From Dipetalonema caudispina (Eukaryota > Nematoda > Chromadorea > Rhabditida > Onchocercidae): DNA of 64,000 nt. Made by a program: the position numbers and the translations under genes. Positions 36,371 through 50,747 of the stretch are shown here, in pieces. The stretch spans positions 1 to 64,000 of the forward strand of contig JABVXV010000088.1 in the NCBI GenBank assembly GCA_013365325.1, given 5' to 3'. The notes beneath the pieces were generated by a model. It was not told where the DNA came from. It saw only the letters and a list, made by a program, of their open reading frames with translations, and ran no database searches. Each line of letters opens with the position of its first letter. Position 1 is the stretch's first letter.

Positions 36371-39300
36371 ATGTCAACATTGGTAGAATTATTTCGCAAG
36401 GCAGCGAATCAAGCAGAGCTAAAATCAAGGATTGTCGTACATGATGGTGACACGAAGTGGACGTTAGCTGAACTGGACACAATGTCTGAAAAACTGGCAA
36501 AACATTTCGTGGAAAAGTATGGCGCAAAGAAAGGTGACTGCGTCGGAATCTATATGAACAAATGCGCATTTTACGTGTTAGCTTATACAGCTGCTCTAAA
36601 AGCTGGTCAGTTATTACTATCAATTTCTTTCCTGATCACTTCATGATGTTTAAGTACACCACAATATGGTATTATTTATGAAATATCATCAATTAGAATT
36701 AAAATTAAATTTCCAAAAAATAAGAGTTTATGTCAAAAAATACTATTATTATCTCATAAAAAAGAATTTATTTGATATGTTTAAAAAAAATTTTTTTTTC
36801 CTTCATAATTCTAACATTATAGCATAAATGTGTTAAAAGAAGTTGAAATTTAGAAATAAACTGAAAACTCTAATTATTTTTGTTAAAACTGTTTAAAGAA
36901 GACTTGAAAATATCCTGGAATAATTTACAGGTTGTGGTTATCTTCCACTAGATGTCTTTTATCCGCAACCATTGCTAATTGATATTATAAATGAAATCAA
37001 ACCAGTGGTCATTTGTTCAACACCGGACATTGCTAAATGCCTTTCAGGTTAAGGCAAATGTTGTAATGAATTCGTTTCTATTGGAAATTTTATGAATTCA
37101 ATATAATTTTACTCGTTTCTTTTATCTTTTATGCATACCTTCTTCAGTGTTGATACTTTTTTCTTTTTTGATGCTTTCAAATTTTAATTTCAGATTTGGC
37201 ACCGATTTATGTGTTTGGTTCTTCACTTCCCAATCCATCACAGTCTATTGAATTACCTGAAATTGGTCCTGATGATCTTGCATATATCGTTTATAGCTCT
37301 GGTACAACTGGCAAACCAAAAGGTTTTTCTTCTTTTTTTTTTCTTTGTTTTTAAACTAATAATAGAATGCATATAATACTTATATAATGAATTTATTTTA
37401 ATAACTGAATAAAAATTAGGTTTTCAAATAATTCAAATGAAATTGTTAGTTGATTCACAATTTCTACTGTTTTAAATTGTAGGTATCAAATGTCCACATC
37501 GCGGTGCCGCTTTCTCATATGAACATCGATTTGTTAAATATCCGTATGGTGAGAATGAACGAGAAGCTTGCAATGTATTTTTTGTTTGGGAATTATTCAG
37601 ACCGATTCTTCAAGGTTTATCTCATTTAAATTTTACCATCATTCATTAAGTTTCTTCATATCAACAATTAAAAAATATCCGTAAAATTACGACGAATTAT
37701 TGATATAGCATAATTCTAAACTTAATTTGTTAAATACTTATTAATTTAATTAGAAAATTTTTAGCATTTGACAAAAATTAACATAATTCTATATGATGAG
37801 CTATGCTAAAAATGAATTAGTCCCACAACTGATTACTCTAAGATTGTATTTTCGAAAGAGGTTGATGAAAGGTTAACCGTTTATTAGAATATCCTCAAGT
37901 GGAAAGACCAAAGAGTATAATATAAAATTCAGGAGTTGAAATGTATGTAATACCGGACAATGTCATTTATGATTTACCACAATTATGTCGTTTCCTAAGT
38001 ACTCACATGATTACGAGAATGATGTTTACTCCATCATTGCTAGAAGCTGTACTCGATACCCATTCTGATGAAACAATCCGATCCACATTTCGTACTTTCC
38101 GGTATCATTCATCATCATCATTTATGATATTAGCAAATCTTTGTACGATCTGAATTTCTAGTCTAATTACTAGTCTAATTATTCATAAAATTGTTATTCT
38201 GCATGGAGTAATTTTGTTTGCCTGATAATTGATCAACCTGAAAATTCCTATCGTTCAGGACGATACTGCTATGCGGTGAAGTAGTCACTTATTCCTTATT
38301 GAAGCGAATCCTCGATATTTTACCCAAAGTGGAAGTAAGTTCTCTTCCACTTTTCTCTTTTTTCAAATTAAGCTCATTTTCCTAAACAGGTAATTAAATG
38401 GAAGCCTCATATCCTTTTCTTCTCATAAAATGTCTAATTTAAACTTGCTGTATTTCTTTACTCAAAAACATTTAACAATATGATATTTCGATATTTTGAT
38501 GTAATTTTATTTAATATATTGACTAATTAGCAACAATATTCAGCTCTTGAATTTGTACAGTATTTCCGAATGTCATGATGTATCATATTCAAACCTCACC
38601 GAGGTTTTTTACTCGCAACCATCAAGAAAGTATGCTCCTGTTGGACAAGTGATTCCTGGAGTTAAAGTTGTTGTCGTTGATACTTCCGAGGGATTGAAAG
38701 AAGTTCCAATGGGAGTTCCCGGAGAGGTTGATACCATTTTTTTTTTCTGGAATGTATGTAAATTATTGCTAGAAATCTTTTTCAAAAAAAAAAATTTTAA
38801 ATAATATTATCAAAATCGTTGAATTAAAACTGCTCATTTCTGTCCTACTCAATCATTTTTGCTGGATAGCGCAGAAATAAAAAAAAAAAAAATGATTTCT
38901 TATCATTTCCAGAGGTCATCGTAACATTTTGTCCCAAAGTTTTTTGTAAAATATCCGAATTATTGATATTCAATTATCAATATTAAACAATGTGCATTTA
39001 AAATGATTTTAAAAATTTTGATACATCAACCTAAATCATATATTCTAGATTTTTGTGGGTGGACCAGCACTTGCAATTGGTTATATTAATCGACCAGAAT
39101 TGAATCGGCAACGTTTTATAACAGTACCAGATGAATTGAAAGATAAGTTAGGTGATCGTTTGTATAGGACAGGTGATTGGGGTTATTTACTTCCTAATTC
39201 AGTGTTGGAAATTTGTGGACGTTGTGATACGATGGTGAAGATTCGTGGTTACAGCATTGAAATTTTAGTACGTTTTATGCTTCCAATCTTTTCTTTATCA

Positions 39301-42300
39301 TTAGTTTCGAAGAAATCCTATAAATTTAATTGTTTACTTCCAACTATTTCCAATTCAAATAGTTTAATTTCACTTAAAAAATATATTTGTAGGCTGTGGA
39401 AGCAGTAATTTTGGAATTACCATATGTAAAATCATGTGTGGTGATAAGTGTTGGATCAGAAGGAGAGGACAAACAACTTGCAGCATATGTTGTACTGAAG
39501 GAGGATGTCAGCAGGAAACAAATGAGAGCTGATTTAAAAAAGCAATTACCTTTTTATATGGTACCCAGCTATTTCGTCTATCTACCCAGGTATAATTGAA
39601 CTGTAGCCTAATGATTAATAATTAGGTCTAATCTTAAAAGACATATGCGTAAGGTTAAATTTCGCGGAAAAAAAAGCAAAAATAAATTAAAATGGATAAA
39701 TTATTACAATACCTGTTAAAGGTAAAAATAAGAGGTCAAAATACATTCATATTACCTACAATCTGTAATAATATGATTATAGCTTACCAGTAGTACCAGC
39801 GTCATCAAAAGTTGACAAAAAAGCATTACCACCTGTTGATCAGCAAAAAGATGCGGTAGAAGCAAGTGCCCTTCCAAAAACTGCAACAGAAGAACGATTG
39901 GCTAAAGTGTGGGCTGAAGTACTATCACGAACTGCTGTCGATATTCAAGAAAGTTTTTTTGACCTCGGAGGGTAAGTAAATTCTAGAACATTCAATGAAA
40001 TTCGAACGATAATTTATTCAAGTAGATTGTTGGTTAACTATTTGCTTCTTCTTTTTAATGATCGAAAATAGAAAGCCAATTAACAAATTTGAATATCTTT
40101 AAAAAGAAAAGAAAATTTCCACACAATTAGTATAGAAAATATTCATATATTTTATATTTATATTACCTATAATTTATCGGAAATATCGTTACTTTCAAAA
40201 TATTTTATGCCTTTTCAGTAGCATTAGCATTTCTTAAAATTCGATAAAAATGCAATATAATTCTATCGCGTATACTACACGATCCTTTCCTCCTCTTCCT
40301 TTTCTAATTCTTTCAATCCTGAATTTTGCATTATTCAATTAATTCATGGAATATTAATCAAATATTTGCCATGTTATTGTATTAAAAAATTTTAGAAATA
40401 GAACAATTGACAACTGTATTATATTTTAGGCATTCGTTGATGGCAACTCGTCTGTTACAGAAGATTGAGGAGGAATTCGGGGTGCAATTGAATATGCAAG
40501 AATTATTTGCTACACCAACTATATTTTCGTTGGCTCGACGTATCGATCATAAGGATGAGAGTGATACTTTGGAAAGTGTCGATTTGGCACATCAAGTTAA
40601 CATTCATGATTTCAAGGATAACGTGTACGTTTAAAGTTTTGATGAGGAAGAAGTAGACGAAGAAGGAATGTTGAAAAAATGAAGTAGAAATTAAGCATAG
40701 GTAAAAATATCGCCAATCGTTTCGTTTGATAATTGTTAACCATTCTTGTTGTTATTTATCTATTGAACATGATAATTTCTTTAAATTATTTCGATTAGAG
40801 AAATTGGATTAAAATTAAATTAATAGGAGGATTGGTAAAAAAAAATATTTTATAAATAAATTTGACATTTGCATCTTTTTGAATTTGAAATTTGTTATAG
40901 GATGGACTTACACTTACGTGCTTTTTGGCGTTCTACGGATTTAGATTATAGCTTCTCACGTGATATCGTATTGCTAACTGGCGTTACTGGTTTCATTGGT
41001 TCGCATATACTTGTCAAACTTCTACTTACAACTGAGGTTATCATTTGTTTTTAAAATTATTCATCACAATAACTTCACAGTATCTTCCTGAAATGAATTT
41101 TATAAATCAATGATGATAATATTCTTTTTTTTTATCATCTGAAATTCAGATGCCGATACTATGAATGAATTCAAAATATTATAATCATTCATACTGAATC
41201 TTTGTTTAGTTAACTTAACTTTTACTGCTAAAAAAAGGTGTCATTTCATAAAGGGACTGAAGTTTGAAGATTCATTCGTTTCAGATGCGGGTTATTTGTC
41301 TGATTCGAGAAAGCGCAAGTGTTACAACACATTCTAGGCTTATTAGCAGTATTGAGAAGATAGGTGAGAAATTTCATTTTGATATTATTGCAAAATTTAT
41401 CGTCAAATTTTCTTCATCATATCGTTAATCCGGTTAATATAAGTGAAATTAGATAATGAACAATGAACAAAAATAACTTATTAAAGAGTATTATGCTTGG
41501 AGAATCAGATAATTCTAATATTCAACATAGGTGATTCTTTCAGGTATGATGACAAATACGTTAAGTGACTTAATCAAAAGTCGAGTTAAAATAATTTCTG
41601 GTGATGTAGCACTAATACGACTAGGCCTTAGCGAAGAAGAATATCTATTCCTTTCATATGAGGTAGACACGGTAATTCATGCTGCTGCATATGTGAATTT
41701 GATCTTCCCATATCAGGTAACTGAAGAAATCATATTTCAGCATTAATTAAAACAAATCAATTGCAATATTGAAGAGGGTCAAATAGGTTTATGTATCTCT
41801 TCTGGCCCATTTATCACAAAAAAAGGATTTATTAATAAAGTAAAACCATTGTTTCATTTAAGATAAAGATATTACCCAAATTTCATTGATAAAAAAGGTA
41901 ATGAGCGAAATATGTTTATTGTAGGCTTTGTATGGTATTAATGTATTGGGTACACGAAATATTCTGGATTTCTGCTATCACAATAAAATAAAACCATTGT
42001 TTTACATAAGGTAAATTGTATTTTCTATAGATCTCCACTCATTCTAAAATTGTATTATTGATGTATTCTCATTGTTGAATAAATTTAAGATAGACTTAGC
42101 AAATGATGTAAAACAATGCAGATATAATATTTGTGAGATTGTCCTCTCATTTTGTTGAATGAATTTTTGACATTCAAATTTTTTACAGATGAAATAAAAA
42201 TTGCAACTATTTAATTTTGATAGATTATGGGAAATTTAATTGAATATTTGAAGATAATTGTGTTGCTTCTTGACTTCTACAAGATATGCAATTCGAAGTA

Positions 42301-42844
42301 ACAAACATAAATTGCAATTTGCATTTTGCAGCACAGATGCAGTGATACCATCAAATTTAAAAGATGTTGATGAGGATTTCAACAATGATGATGTACAAGG
42401 GAAGTTAATAAATGGTTATGCTCAAACTAAATGGGTAGCTGAAAGATTGGTACTTAACTCACAAATACGAGGACTCCCGACAGTAATCTTCCGACTTGGT
42501 ATCTTATTGTTTAATTGGATATTTAAGTTATTTATTAGTCATACTAAGTACTATTTCAAGGAAATATATTAGAAGTACGATGATGGAAATTTCTTCCAAA
42601 TTTTTTGTTTTAAATGAAATAAAAAATAGAAAATAGAAGAAAAATGATCTAATAATGATATAAGCAAACTAAATTCTGTATGTTTGAGACTAGGATGAAT
42701 GAATAGGTAAAGTTTGTAGGAAATCAAGCAGCATCAATGAGTACCGGTGTATGGAACAATCAAGATTTCATCTATTTGTTAATTTTTTGCTCCATTCAAT
42801 CCAAAATGGCTCCAGATCTTGATTGGGTGGTATGCTTTTCAACT

Positions 42845-42882
<38 letters not shown>

Positions 42883-45824
42883 TTTATATCACGGTTTAAA
42901 ACTAATGTCTTTCTCAAAAGTTGTGTTCAATTATATTTGGGGAAAATAATTGGCCAAGTTGCTTCCAAAAAAAGTATAATATGTAATAAATGATTGGTGA
43001 TAACTAGTCTAAGAGAGAGACAGATAATTAGCCATTGACGTAGTTGACGTATGCTACTAGTTATATGATAACAGAAGAACAAAACTGTTTATCAGCAAAA
43101 CTCGAGCCTAATATATCTTGACATAAAATAATTTTCAGTTAATTAATTTTTACATTGATAATTCAAAATTTCTCTTCTATTACAGGTAGAATTTACACCT
43201 GTTGACTTCAGCGCTTCCTTTATTACGCAAATTTTAACGAAAAGTTTCCGTGCTAATGTTGGAAAAATATTTCACTTAACGAATAGTGAAGGGCCAAATT
43301 GGCGACAAATCGTTAATTGGATAAATGATTTTGGCATCCCTATGCGATTGATACCTTTGCAGCAATGGATAGAGCTGTAAGTTAACATTATTTCATTATG
43401 TAAATATGAAATTTGTATCCTTGATTAGTAGAGGAAACTGAAACTATTTTAACATTTGATTTATATTGGGAGACGAAATGTTAAGATAATTTTTGTTACC
43501 ATAGTTAAAAGATGAAAATTTTAGAATCAGTACGAGTGAAAGAGCAGAATGCCAACAACTGCAAAAATTATTCCAAGTGATGGTTAAGTAAGTCTTGGCA
43601 TCATTTCTCATTATGTATGTTTTGCATATCTTTTTCCTTCGAAGAGAAGAAATTATACTATATTTGCTAGAAATAATCATTGGGTTAAATCCTTTCTGAA
43701 ATGATAAGCTAGGTGGATAAAGAGTCAAGATGAAAAGTGATTTATTGAAAGGCATTCCTTACTATTCCTGGAAATGAAAACGATCTCTTTGAATTATTGG
43801 TAGTAAATGCAATTTCGATACCGTTAAAGGATGTGTAAAATAATTAAAAGGTTATTAAAAAAATAAAAAACTTTACTGAAAAGTTTTTGTTAACTTAATA
43901 AAAATTAATTAAGAATCCTTATGATGAATGAATAAAAAAAAAAAGTTGCGAAATGTTACATTGCAGAAATGACACCTTTTTCACAACACAATCAACGTAT
44001 AAGCGAACAAATACAGAAAAAGTACTAAAAGATATGGGTGGCACATATCCTGTTGTGACAAAAAGTTTATTTACACATTGGCTTAGACTTATGGCTCAAA
44101 ACAATTTCACCGGAATACCAACATCCACTCCATTTGTTAAGTTTTTAATTCTAATTCATTGCAACGATTGATTGATTGATTGGTTAGTATCGAGATTCAG
44201 AGATCTTTTGTTTGAATCCATTCGAAATTTCTAAAATTCACTCATTGAGATATTAATCAACAATAATATTTTATAGTCTAACTTCAAGTCATAATTTCAT
44301 TTCCATTATGAGAACTTATCACTTTTTCCAAAAATATTCTCAATATGATAGAGTTAATTGATAGATAGATTCTTAGGCTTTTTATGTGATTGTTAATTTG
44401 ATTGCAGGAAAAACGACAGTTGGGAAAGTTTGCATAGTAACAGGTGCAAGCACAGGTATTGGTGAAGCAATCGTTCGAGAACTTGCTTTAATTGGATATA
44501 TGAAAGTGGTATTCTGTGCAAGAAGACGAGCAAAATTAATGGAATTAGTTAGCAAGTATATTCTTATTTTCTTATTTAGGCATTTCCAAAGGAAATCGGA
44601 GAATAAGGCCATGCCAATCGAACATTGAGACTTTTTTTTTTTTGTGGGATATGAAATGATGAAAATATAATTATGTCGGAATGATTATTGATTCTTTTGG
44701 AAAAATTAGATTGGAAGCAGAGGGATATATGTCGAGTAATTTACTTCCTGTGGCTTGTGATATTACGCAAATGAGTGATGTACAGTGTGTGGTAAGTCGA
44801 GCTGTGGAAACGTTTGGAACAATAGATGTACTTGTCAACAATGCCGGATGTATGTATTATGAGATGATGAAGAATGGACCAACAAAAGTAAGTGCAATAT
44901 TATCAGATCATCTGACAGTTCTTGAAATATTAGAAGCAAATGGTAGATATATGTAAATTAATACTGAGTAAAATAATGATGAAAATGGAATTGAGGAATG
45001 GAATCTTCAAATAGATGTGAACTGTCGTGGTACAATGAATTGTATTGGTGCAGTACTTCCGCATATGATCAAAGCTGGATCAGGACATATCGTAAATATA
45101 ACATCTGATGCTGGAAAACGTGTAAGTTGCAATGAAAATTTGTTAAATTTATATCAAATAACAATATGTGGAAATGAAAAATTATAAAAAAGCTTCTCAG
45201 TTATACAATTTTTTTTTCATCAGGAAAATTTGGATTCCAATGATGAATTCCAATCGATCATGCAAATTTGAAATAATGATTGTAAATACTTGTTTCTGAT
45301 GCTTGCTGCAAAAAAAAAAAATCATTCTTTATAGTGATAAAATATTGCAATAATTAAGGAAATAAAAAATTCAGTTTTTTTGGTGTAACATTTCAGGGTT
45401 TTGCCGGATTAGCTGTCTATTCCGGAACCAAATTTTTCATCGAAGGTATGTCACAAGCGTTGCGTTTGGAAATGGTTGAACATGGTATAAGAATAACGAA
45501 TGTGCAACCAGGTGATGTTGAAACAGAATTAGCGAGTCATTCCACCGATAAAGAAGTAAATTATTTTTATGGATTGTATTTATTCCAATGAACATTTCTG
45601 TTTATTTTAATATGAATTTCATGGTCAAGGAGAGGATTTTTTACAAAAATCTATTCTGATTATTTTCTTTTTTTTAGGCATGTGCTAAATATGACGTATC
45701 CAAAGCAGGTCATCCTATTCTTAGCTCATCGGATATTGCTCGAGCAGTACTATACGCCGTGAATCAACCATCTTCGGTTGCCGTTAATGAAATCCTTATT
45801 GAACCGCAGGCTACTCCCATATAA
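36371..45824 (+). CDS. NRPS-like A-T-R1-R2 carboxylate reductase
   Basis: Twenty-five exons (36371-36605 first, 45678-45824 last) join into 1,267 residues. Residues ~1-505 are an adenylation domain: YSSGTTGKPKG 151-161, VWE 195-197, YRTGDWG 386-392, IRGYSIEI, and SSKVDKKAL with Lys495. Residues ~520-590 are a carrier domain (FFDLGGHSL) with phosphopantetheine Ser551. Residues ~615-1005 are a thioester reductase: TGVTGFIG 640-647 and Tyr801/Lys805 in YAQTK. Residues ~1010-1267 are a short-chain dehydrogenase: TGASTGIG 1027-1034, NNAG 1108-1111, Ser1161, Tyr1174 and Lys1178 in YSGTK. The expected reaction is ATP activation of a carboxylic acid, transfer to the carrier thiol, reductive release as an aldehyde with NAD(P)H, then reduction to the alcohol. 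Order and size match fungal ATRR enzymes, one of which is a glycine betaine reductase making choline. Val192 replaces the Asp that binds the alpha-amine in amino-acid-activating domains. All motif residues are present, so the enzyme should be active. A separate phosphopantetheinyl transferase is needed. The exon 20/21 junction (44135/44377) is the least certain. Confidence 0.92.
42847..42877. repeat. 31-bp poly(T) run in A-T-R-R intron
   Basis: Uninterrupted T homopolymer in the intron after exon 17 (42720-42829). Confidence 0.85.
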
Positions 45825-48800
45825 ACTAATTGTTACCTATTATGGTCTTGGATTGATTCGAATATTTCCATTATTGATTTGTTTTTGGTGATGGTATTCT
45901 GATTGTTTCATATTTGATTTCAAAATATTTGGATAAACTGCTGGGATGTATAATATTTTTTTTCCACATTTCAACAATCTTACAGATTTTCAGGAGAAGA
46001 ATGAACGTAGGCCGGTTATATTAGTATTTTATATAATAACATCGAGAGTACTTTGTATATCGGGAAATGTTGAAAAAAATTGCGGTGGAATTTCGTCATA
46101 ATCTTAATGACCATATCAACAATTTATTGATACAATAATGATAAATAAATGATTGACTGACTTTCATTATTACTATTTGTCATAAACGGCATGCAGCTAA
46201 TGCATGCTGCGTATGCTACTATTTCGTATGCAAATTTAGGTAAACACATGATTGCATAACATGTTGCAGAAAAAAAAAAAGAAAGAAAAAACACCGTTAT
46301 GATCATTCTTTGCATATCTTTTCTATTCATTTAACACGATTACCGATCTAGTTGATCCAATCCATATAGCAATCATTTTATTGATCTCATCTAAATTAAG
46401 ACTGGAAGGCTAATCATAGCTGTATGCAAATTATACGGGAGTAAAAAATTGTTGATAACGTTTCAATCTAATTATGATTTCCAACGATACTTTCATAAAA
46501 TTCAACCTGAATGCTTACCTGTGGTAGCGAAACATTTACGATGAGGAAATGTCTTGCATATCAAATTTCTTTCATTAATGTCAAAATAAGGCAAAAAGTA
46601 TTGCATGAAAGAGCACTATTTACAACATTTAATACTTGAAATCAGGAGCGAAACATTGGAATACATGAATTTGAAAAAGTGAGCTGCAAATGATTTACCG
46701 AATTTCATGCATGCTTTCTAATTGTTGTTAATATGAGTACATTTAACGTCCATCAGCTAAGCGATCAATCGATCGTAAATTGCTTACAATTTACAAGCTG
46801 ATGCAGAATAATATAGTAAATACAATCCTATCTGAAGATACACATACAATCCTGATACATACCAATAATAATAAGCCTTAATGTTTAGAACATAATAGTG
46901 ATATATGGTATTGTATCGTCTTGATATAGCTGTACTTCAAGTGACAGGTCTTTTTTTTCTTTTTTTTTTTTCTTTGCTTAGCAATAAGGGTAAGGAAAAA
47001 AAATGTCCATTTTATAAGCTAGCCGAGTGAGAATGAATGACCTTCAGAGATCTAACAAAGTTTCCATTGTCCTTCTTCATCTTATGCAATATGAAGCATG
47101 TGCGTATCATTCAACACACCCAATTTTCCATTAGGCTTCCCATTATCGAACCATTTCTGCTCTTCGCCATCTTTCTCCAACATTTTCATCATTTATCTGT
47201 GGCTTAAGCTTTTATTGATAGTTTAGCTTCAAACTTTTTGCTTTTATGTCGTCTATGATTGCATATCTTTTTTTAGCCTATTCATATGAAGATGATCTTT
47301 GTCTGTTTGTATGATCATGATCGATAATTTTCAGTAAAATCTCCACATTTTACAAATCATATTAGAATTTTCACATTTTACGGAATATATTGGAATTTTT
47401 AGATTTTGCAGATCGTATTTTGCCAATCATTAGTTTTTCTTTTTAATCTCTGTCTTTTGGATTGATAATTGTCGGACACTAACTGCTATCTAAATAATGG
47501 AAAAAGTGGTTTAGGGGGTTTTTTTAGAATTTAAATTAGTAATAAAATGGATGAATAATTGAAAAAGTAAAAATAGTTAGAATTTCGAAGATGAATATGT
47601 GGAATGGAAAGTCATTATTCAATAATGGCAATATCAGGGAAGTTATATTTGTTAGTTGTTGATATTTCCAGCATTTTTTGACTATCATTTCTCGAATCAA
47701 ATGATGAAGGTAAGTGTATCTATGATCAGACGTTTAGCCAGAAGAAAGAACATTTATTACTCGTTCGTTGCAAATGTTGAATAAATATTATAGCAGTAGT
47801 GCTTGAGATAAATTGTGTGCAATTGACAGCTTCGCTTCCAACTAATTGCTTCGTAATGCTGAGGGAGAATTTTGCAATGCAAAAAATTGATTTATGTCTG
47901 GTTTTTTGTTCGATTTACAGCTAAGTCTAAGAGAATTGGTCAAGATTACCTATTAAAGATTAGTATCTTTGAGAAAGGATTACCTCTATATGATATATAT
48001 CGAAGAATTAGTCATTGATTTCTTATCATTACTCTTTGATCAACTCCTATTCTTATATCCGGAATCTATTTTGGCATAAATTAAATTGTACTGAGTTTCT
48101 ACTTCCAGGAAGTTAAACGATGAGTAGCATTATGATCGTTAAGATTTATAGATGTCTGTGTTATTGAAATGTAACGTTACGAATAGAGTCATATTGACCA
48201 CTGATTGTCCACGATAATTTCATTAACGCAAGTTTTGTTCCAATTCGGAATGTGCTATCTTGCTGAAAGTTGCCGAATAGTCGGTAAGTTGCATCGTTAG
48301 TTGAATGATTATTTCTTACCAAATACTGTTTATCATTTCCTCAAACAATTACTTCTTCCATCAAAGGATCAATAATGATGATAAGGAAATGATAAAAATA
48401 ATGAGATGACAAAGGATGGTATTTTTGCATTTCCCAATAATTTCTTCTATTGTTCAGGAAATGTTTGATAGTAATAATAGATTGCTTATGCATGACGTAT
48501 TTGACGCATAATTAGTATTAAGACAATATCAGAAGACATTTGAAACGAAATGACAGTTTACGAATAATTATCACAAAAGTACAACGGTGTTAAATTATTC
48601 TGATGAAAAATTTTAGCTTTAACGTTGTATGATAACAAGCTACATTGCTTATATCCTTCAAATTTGCGCTTTTTTTCCTCATTTCATAAAAGCTATCTTT
48701 GAAATTTTGCTATCAATATATCGGTGGAGTGATATATTGATAGCTTTTATGTATATATCAATATCAATGAATGTGTTATAGAGAAGATACGAACTTTTCC

Positions 48801-49358
48801 TCATCCTAAAAAATCTCACATACCACAAACTATCAGATCTGAGGAACATTTCCATCTTTTTATCCGTATCTTTCATATCGTCCGATAGTGTTGCAAAGTT
48901 ATAGTAACAGCTGTTTTTTGCTCACGTTTTAGCCGTGACATAAAACATAAGTTGAGGTGATGAATATATTGTGAAGAATTACCACAGGTAGAGTAATCTG
49001 TTACATTCTTAAAAGTACAAAATCCAGATGTTACTCTTTCCTATACCGCAATGTTGTAAGCATTGATGATAGATCAGTGCAGTATTCTATCTCATTTCTG
49101 CTTATTGCTCTATAACTGATTCATTTATCTTTTCTCACATTTTCCACTGCGTCGGATACGCTCATTTTACTCACATCACACTGTTATTACTACTATAAGT
49201 TCATTTGTTGTTTATATGTTATTAGTTGATTGTTTATTACAGAAAAATTTAAGCACGACAAAGTTAGCTTATCGTATAGAAGGTCAAAAAAGAAAAAAAA
49301 AAAGGAAATGCGACAAAGAAGACGGAATATTTGAAATGAAGCATTGCGGCATCTAAAG
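45825..49358. other. 3' UTR and 3.5-kb intergenic spacer
   Basis: An AATAAA-type signal lies about 320 bp past the A-T-R-R stop (around 46142-46148). Further right nothing coding is recognised. A TTACAG acceptor ending at 49242 may begin the 5' UTR of the matrixin gene. Confidence 0.4.
48709..48744. repeat. 14-bp perfect inverted repeat, 8-nt loop
   Basis: GCTATCAATATATC, loop GGTGGAGT, GATATATTGATAGC. It is a perfect stem but too short for a microRNA precursor, and the flanks do not extend the pairing. Confidence 0.75.
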
Positions 49359-50709
49359 ATGATTTTAAGTATGACTTTACTTCATCTAATATATCCAGTA
49401 GCGCTACTGCTTATATCTCTGGTAACATCCTATAGCAAACAGGAGGTAAGTACATTTTCCTTACCTTTGACCTTTCTGTTATTTTCTTTATTAAATGATT
49501 GAAAAATTACAATCAATATTGGAATGTTTTCATACTCCTAAAAGTGTTACTTAACAAGTGGTTTCTTTACTTTATGAGGATAAAATTTAAAGATATACAG
49601 CAATAAGCATTTCAGATTGAATATTTACAAGAATTTGGTTATTTACCCAAATCAACCACAGATGTGGCAGCAATGCTTAGCGAAACAATGATCGAAGAAG
49701 CGATCCGAGAATTGCAACTGTATGGAAATATACCAGTCACTGGAAAAATAGATGCTGCTACTCAAGAACTAATGTCTAAGAAGAGGTAGATGAGCATGCT
49801 CTGATGTGAATCGTTTTTTTTTTTCTGGAAAAAACTTTTGTTAAAAAAAAAAGGAAATTTATAACGATTAATTCCAGATGTGGTTTAAGTGATCGTCCAA
49901 TTCAAGGTATGATTCGTAGAAGACGTCAACATCAAAAACGATTTGCTTTAATGGGGCCAAAATGGACTAAACAAATTATTACATATAGGTAATCAATTAT
50001 TCCTTGATTCTATATGATGTAATTAATCACTTTTAAACATACTTCTGATAAAAATGCAACTCATAAGATCTGATTGATAATTATTCAAGATGATAAGCTC
50101 GAGCTTAACTTTTTGTTGACAACCATTTTCGGAATTCTTTCAACAAAATCAATTATCGAGCATCTTTCATGATATGAAATCATAGTGTGTCTCTTTAGAT
50201 TTCTTAGTTAAATTTGATAAAATTAAAAAAAAATAACTCAAGATAAAAGTAATCATGAACAGGTTCCTTCTGCCAATTTGAAATAAATCATTACTAAAGG
50301 TTGTGGTGGATATAATAGGGTAATACAAAAATGTTGCTGTAGTAATGATGATCTTTGCAACGATTTCATTGTCATCAAACTTTGCTCAGATCGTTGATTT
50401 ATTTATGTTAAAAAAAAAAAAAAAAAAAAAAAAAGAAAATTTCACATAGATTTGAATAGATGAATGTAAAGAGAGAGAGAGAGAGAGGGAGAGATTTTTG
50501 TTAAATGTAGAGGTGCAATTGGTGATGAATCATTTTGTAGAGAAGAAGTTAGTTTCAAACTGTATTCATAAATGAGGATGGAAAGGAAGTTATCGTTGTC
50601 TGCTAGTCTGGCTGCTTTCATTGGAGTTTCAATTAAGCAAAGTATTCGAAAATGTAAACTATAGTGAAGCTAAAGCTATCATCGATACAACAACGATGAC
50701 TACTACTAT

Positions 50710-50747
<38 letters not shown>

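Noticed and set aside
44408..44555. Alternative start of A-T-R-R exon 21 at the strong ATTGCAG acceptor
   Set aside because: It needs a phase-1 donor that exon 20 does not offer and otherwise creates an immediate stop. The site at 44376 keeps the frame.
48709..48744. Possible microRNA hairpin
   Set aside because: The perfect stem is only 14 bp and pairing does not extend into the flanks; no known seed was recognised.
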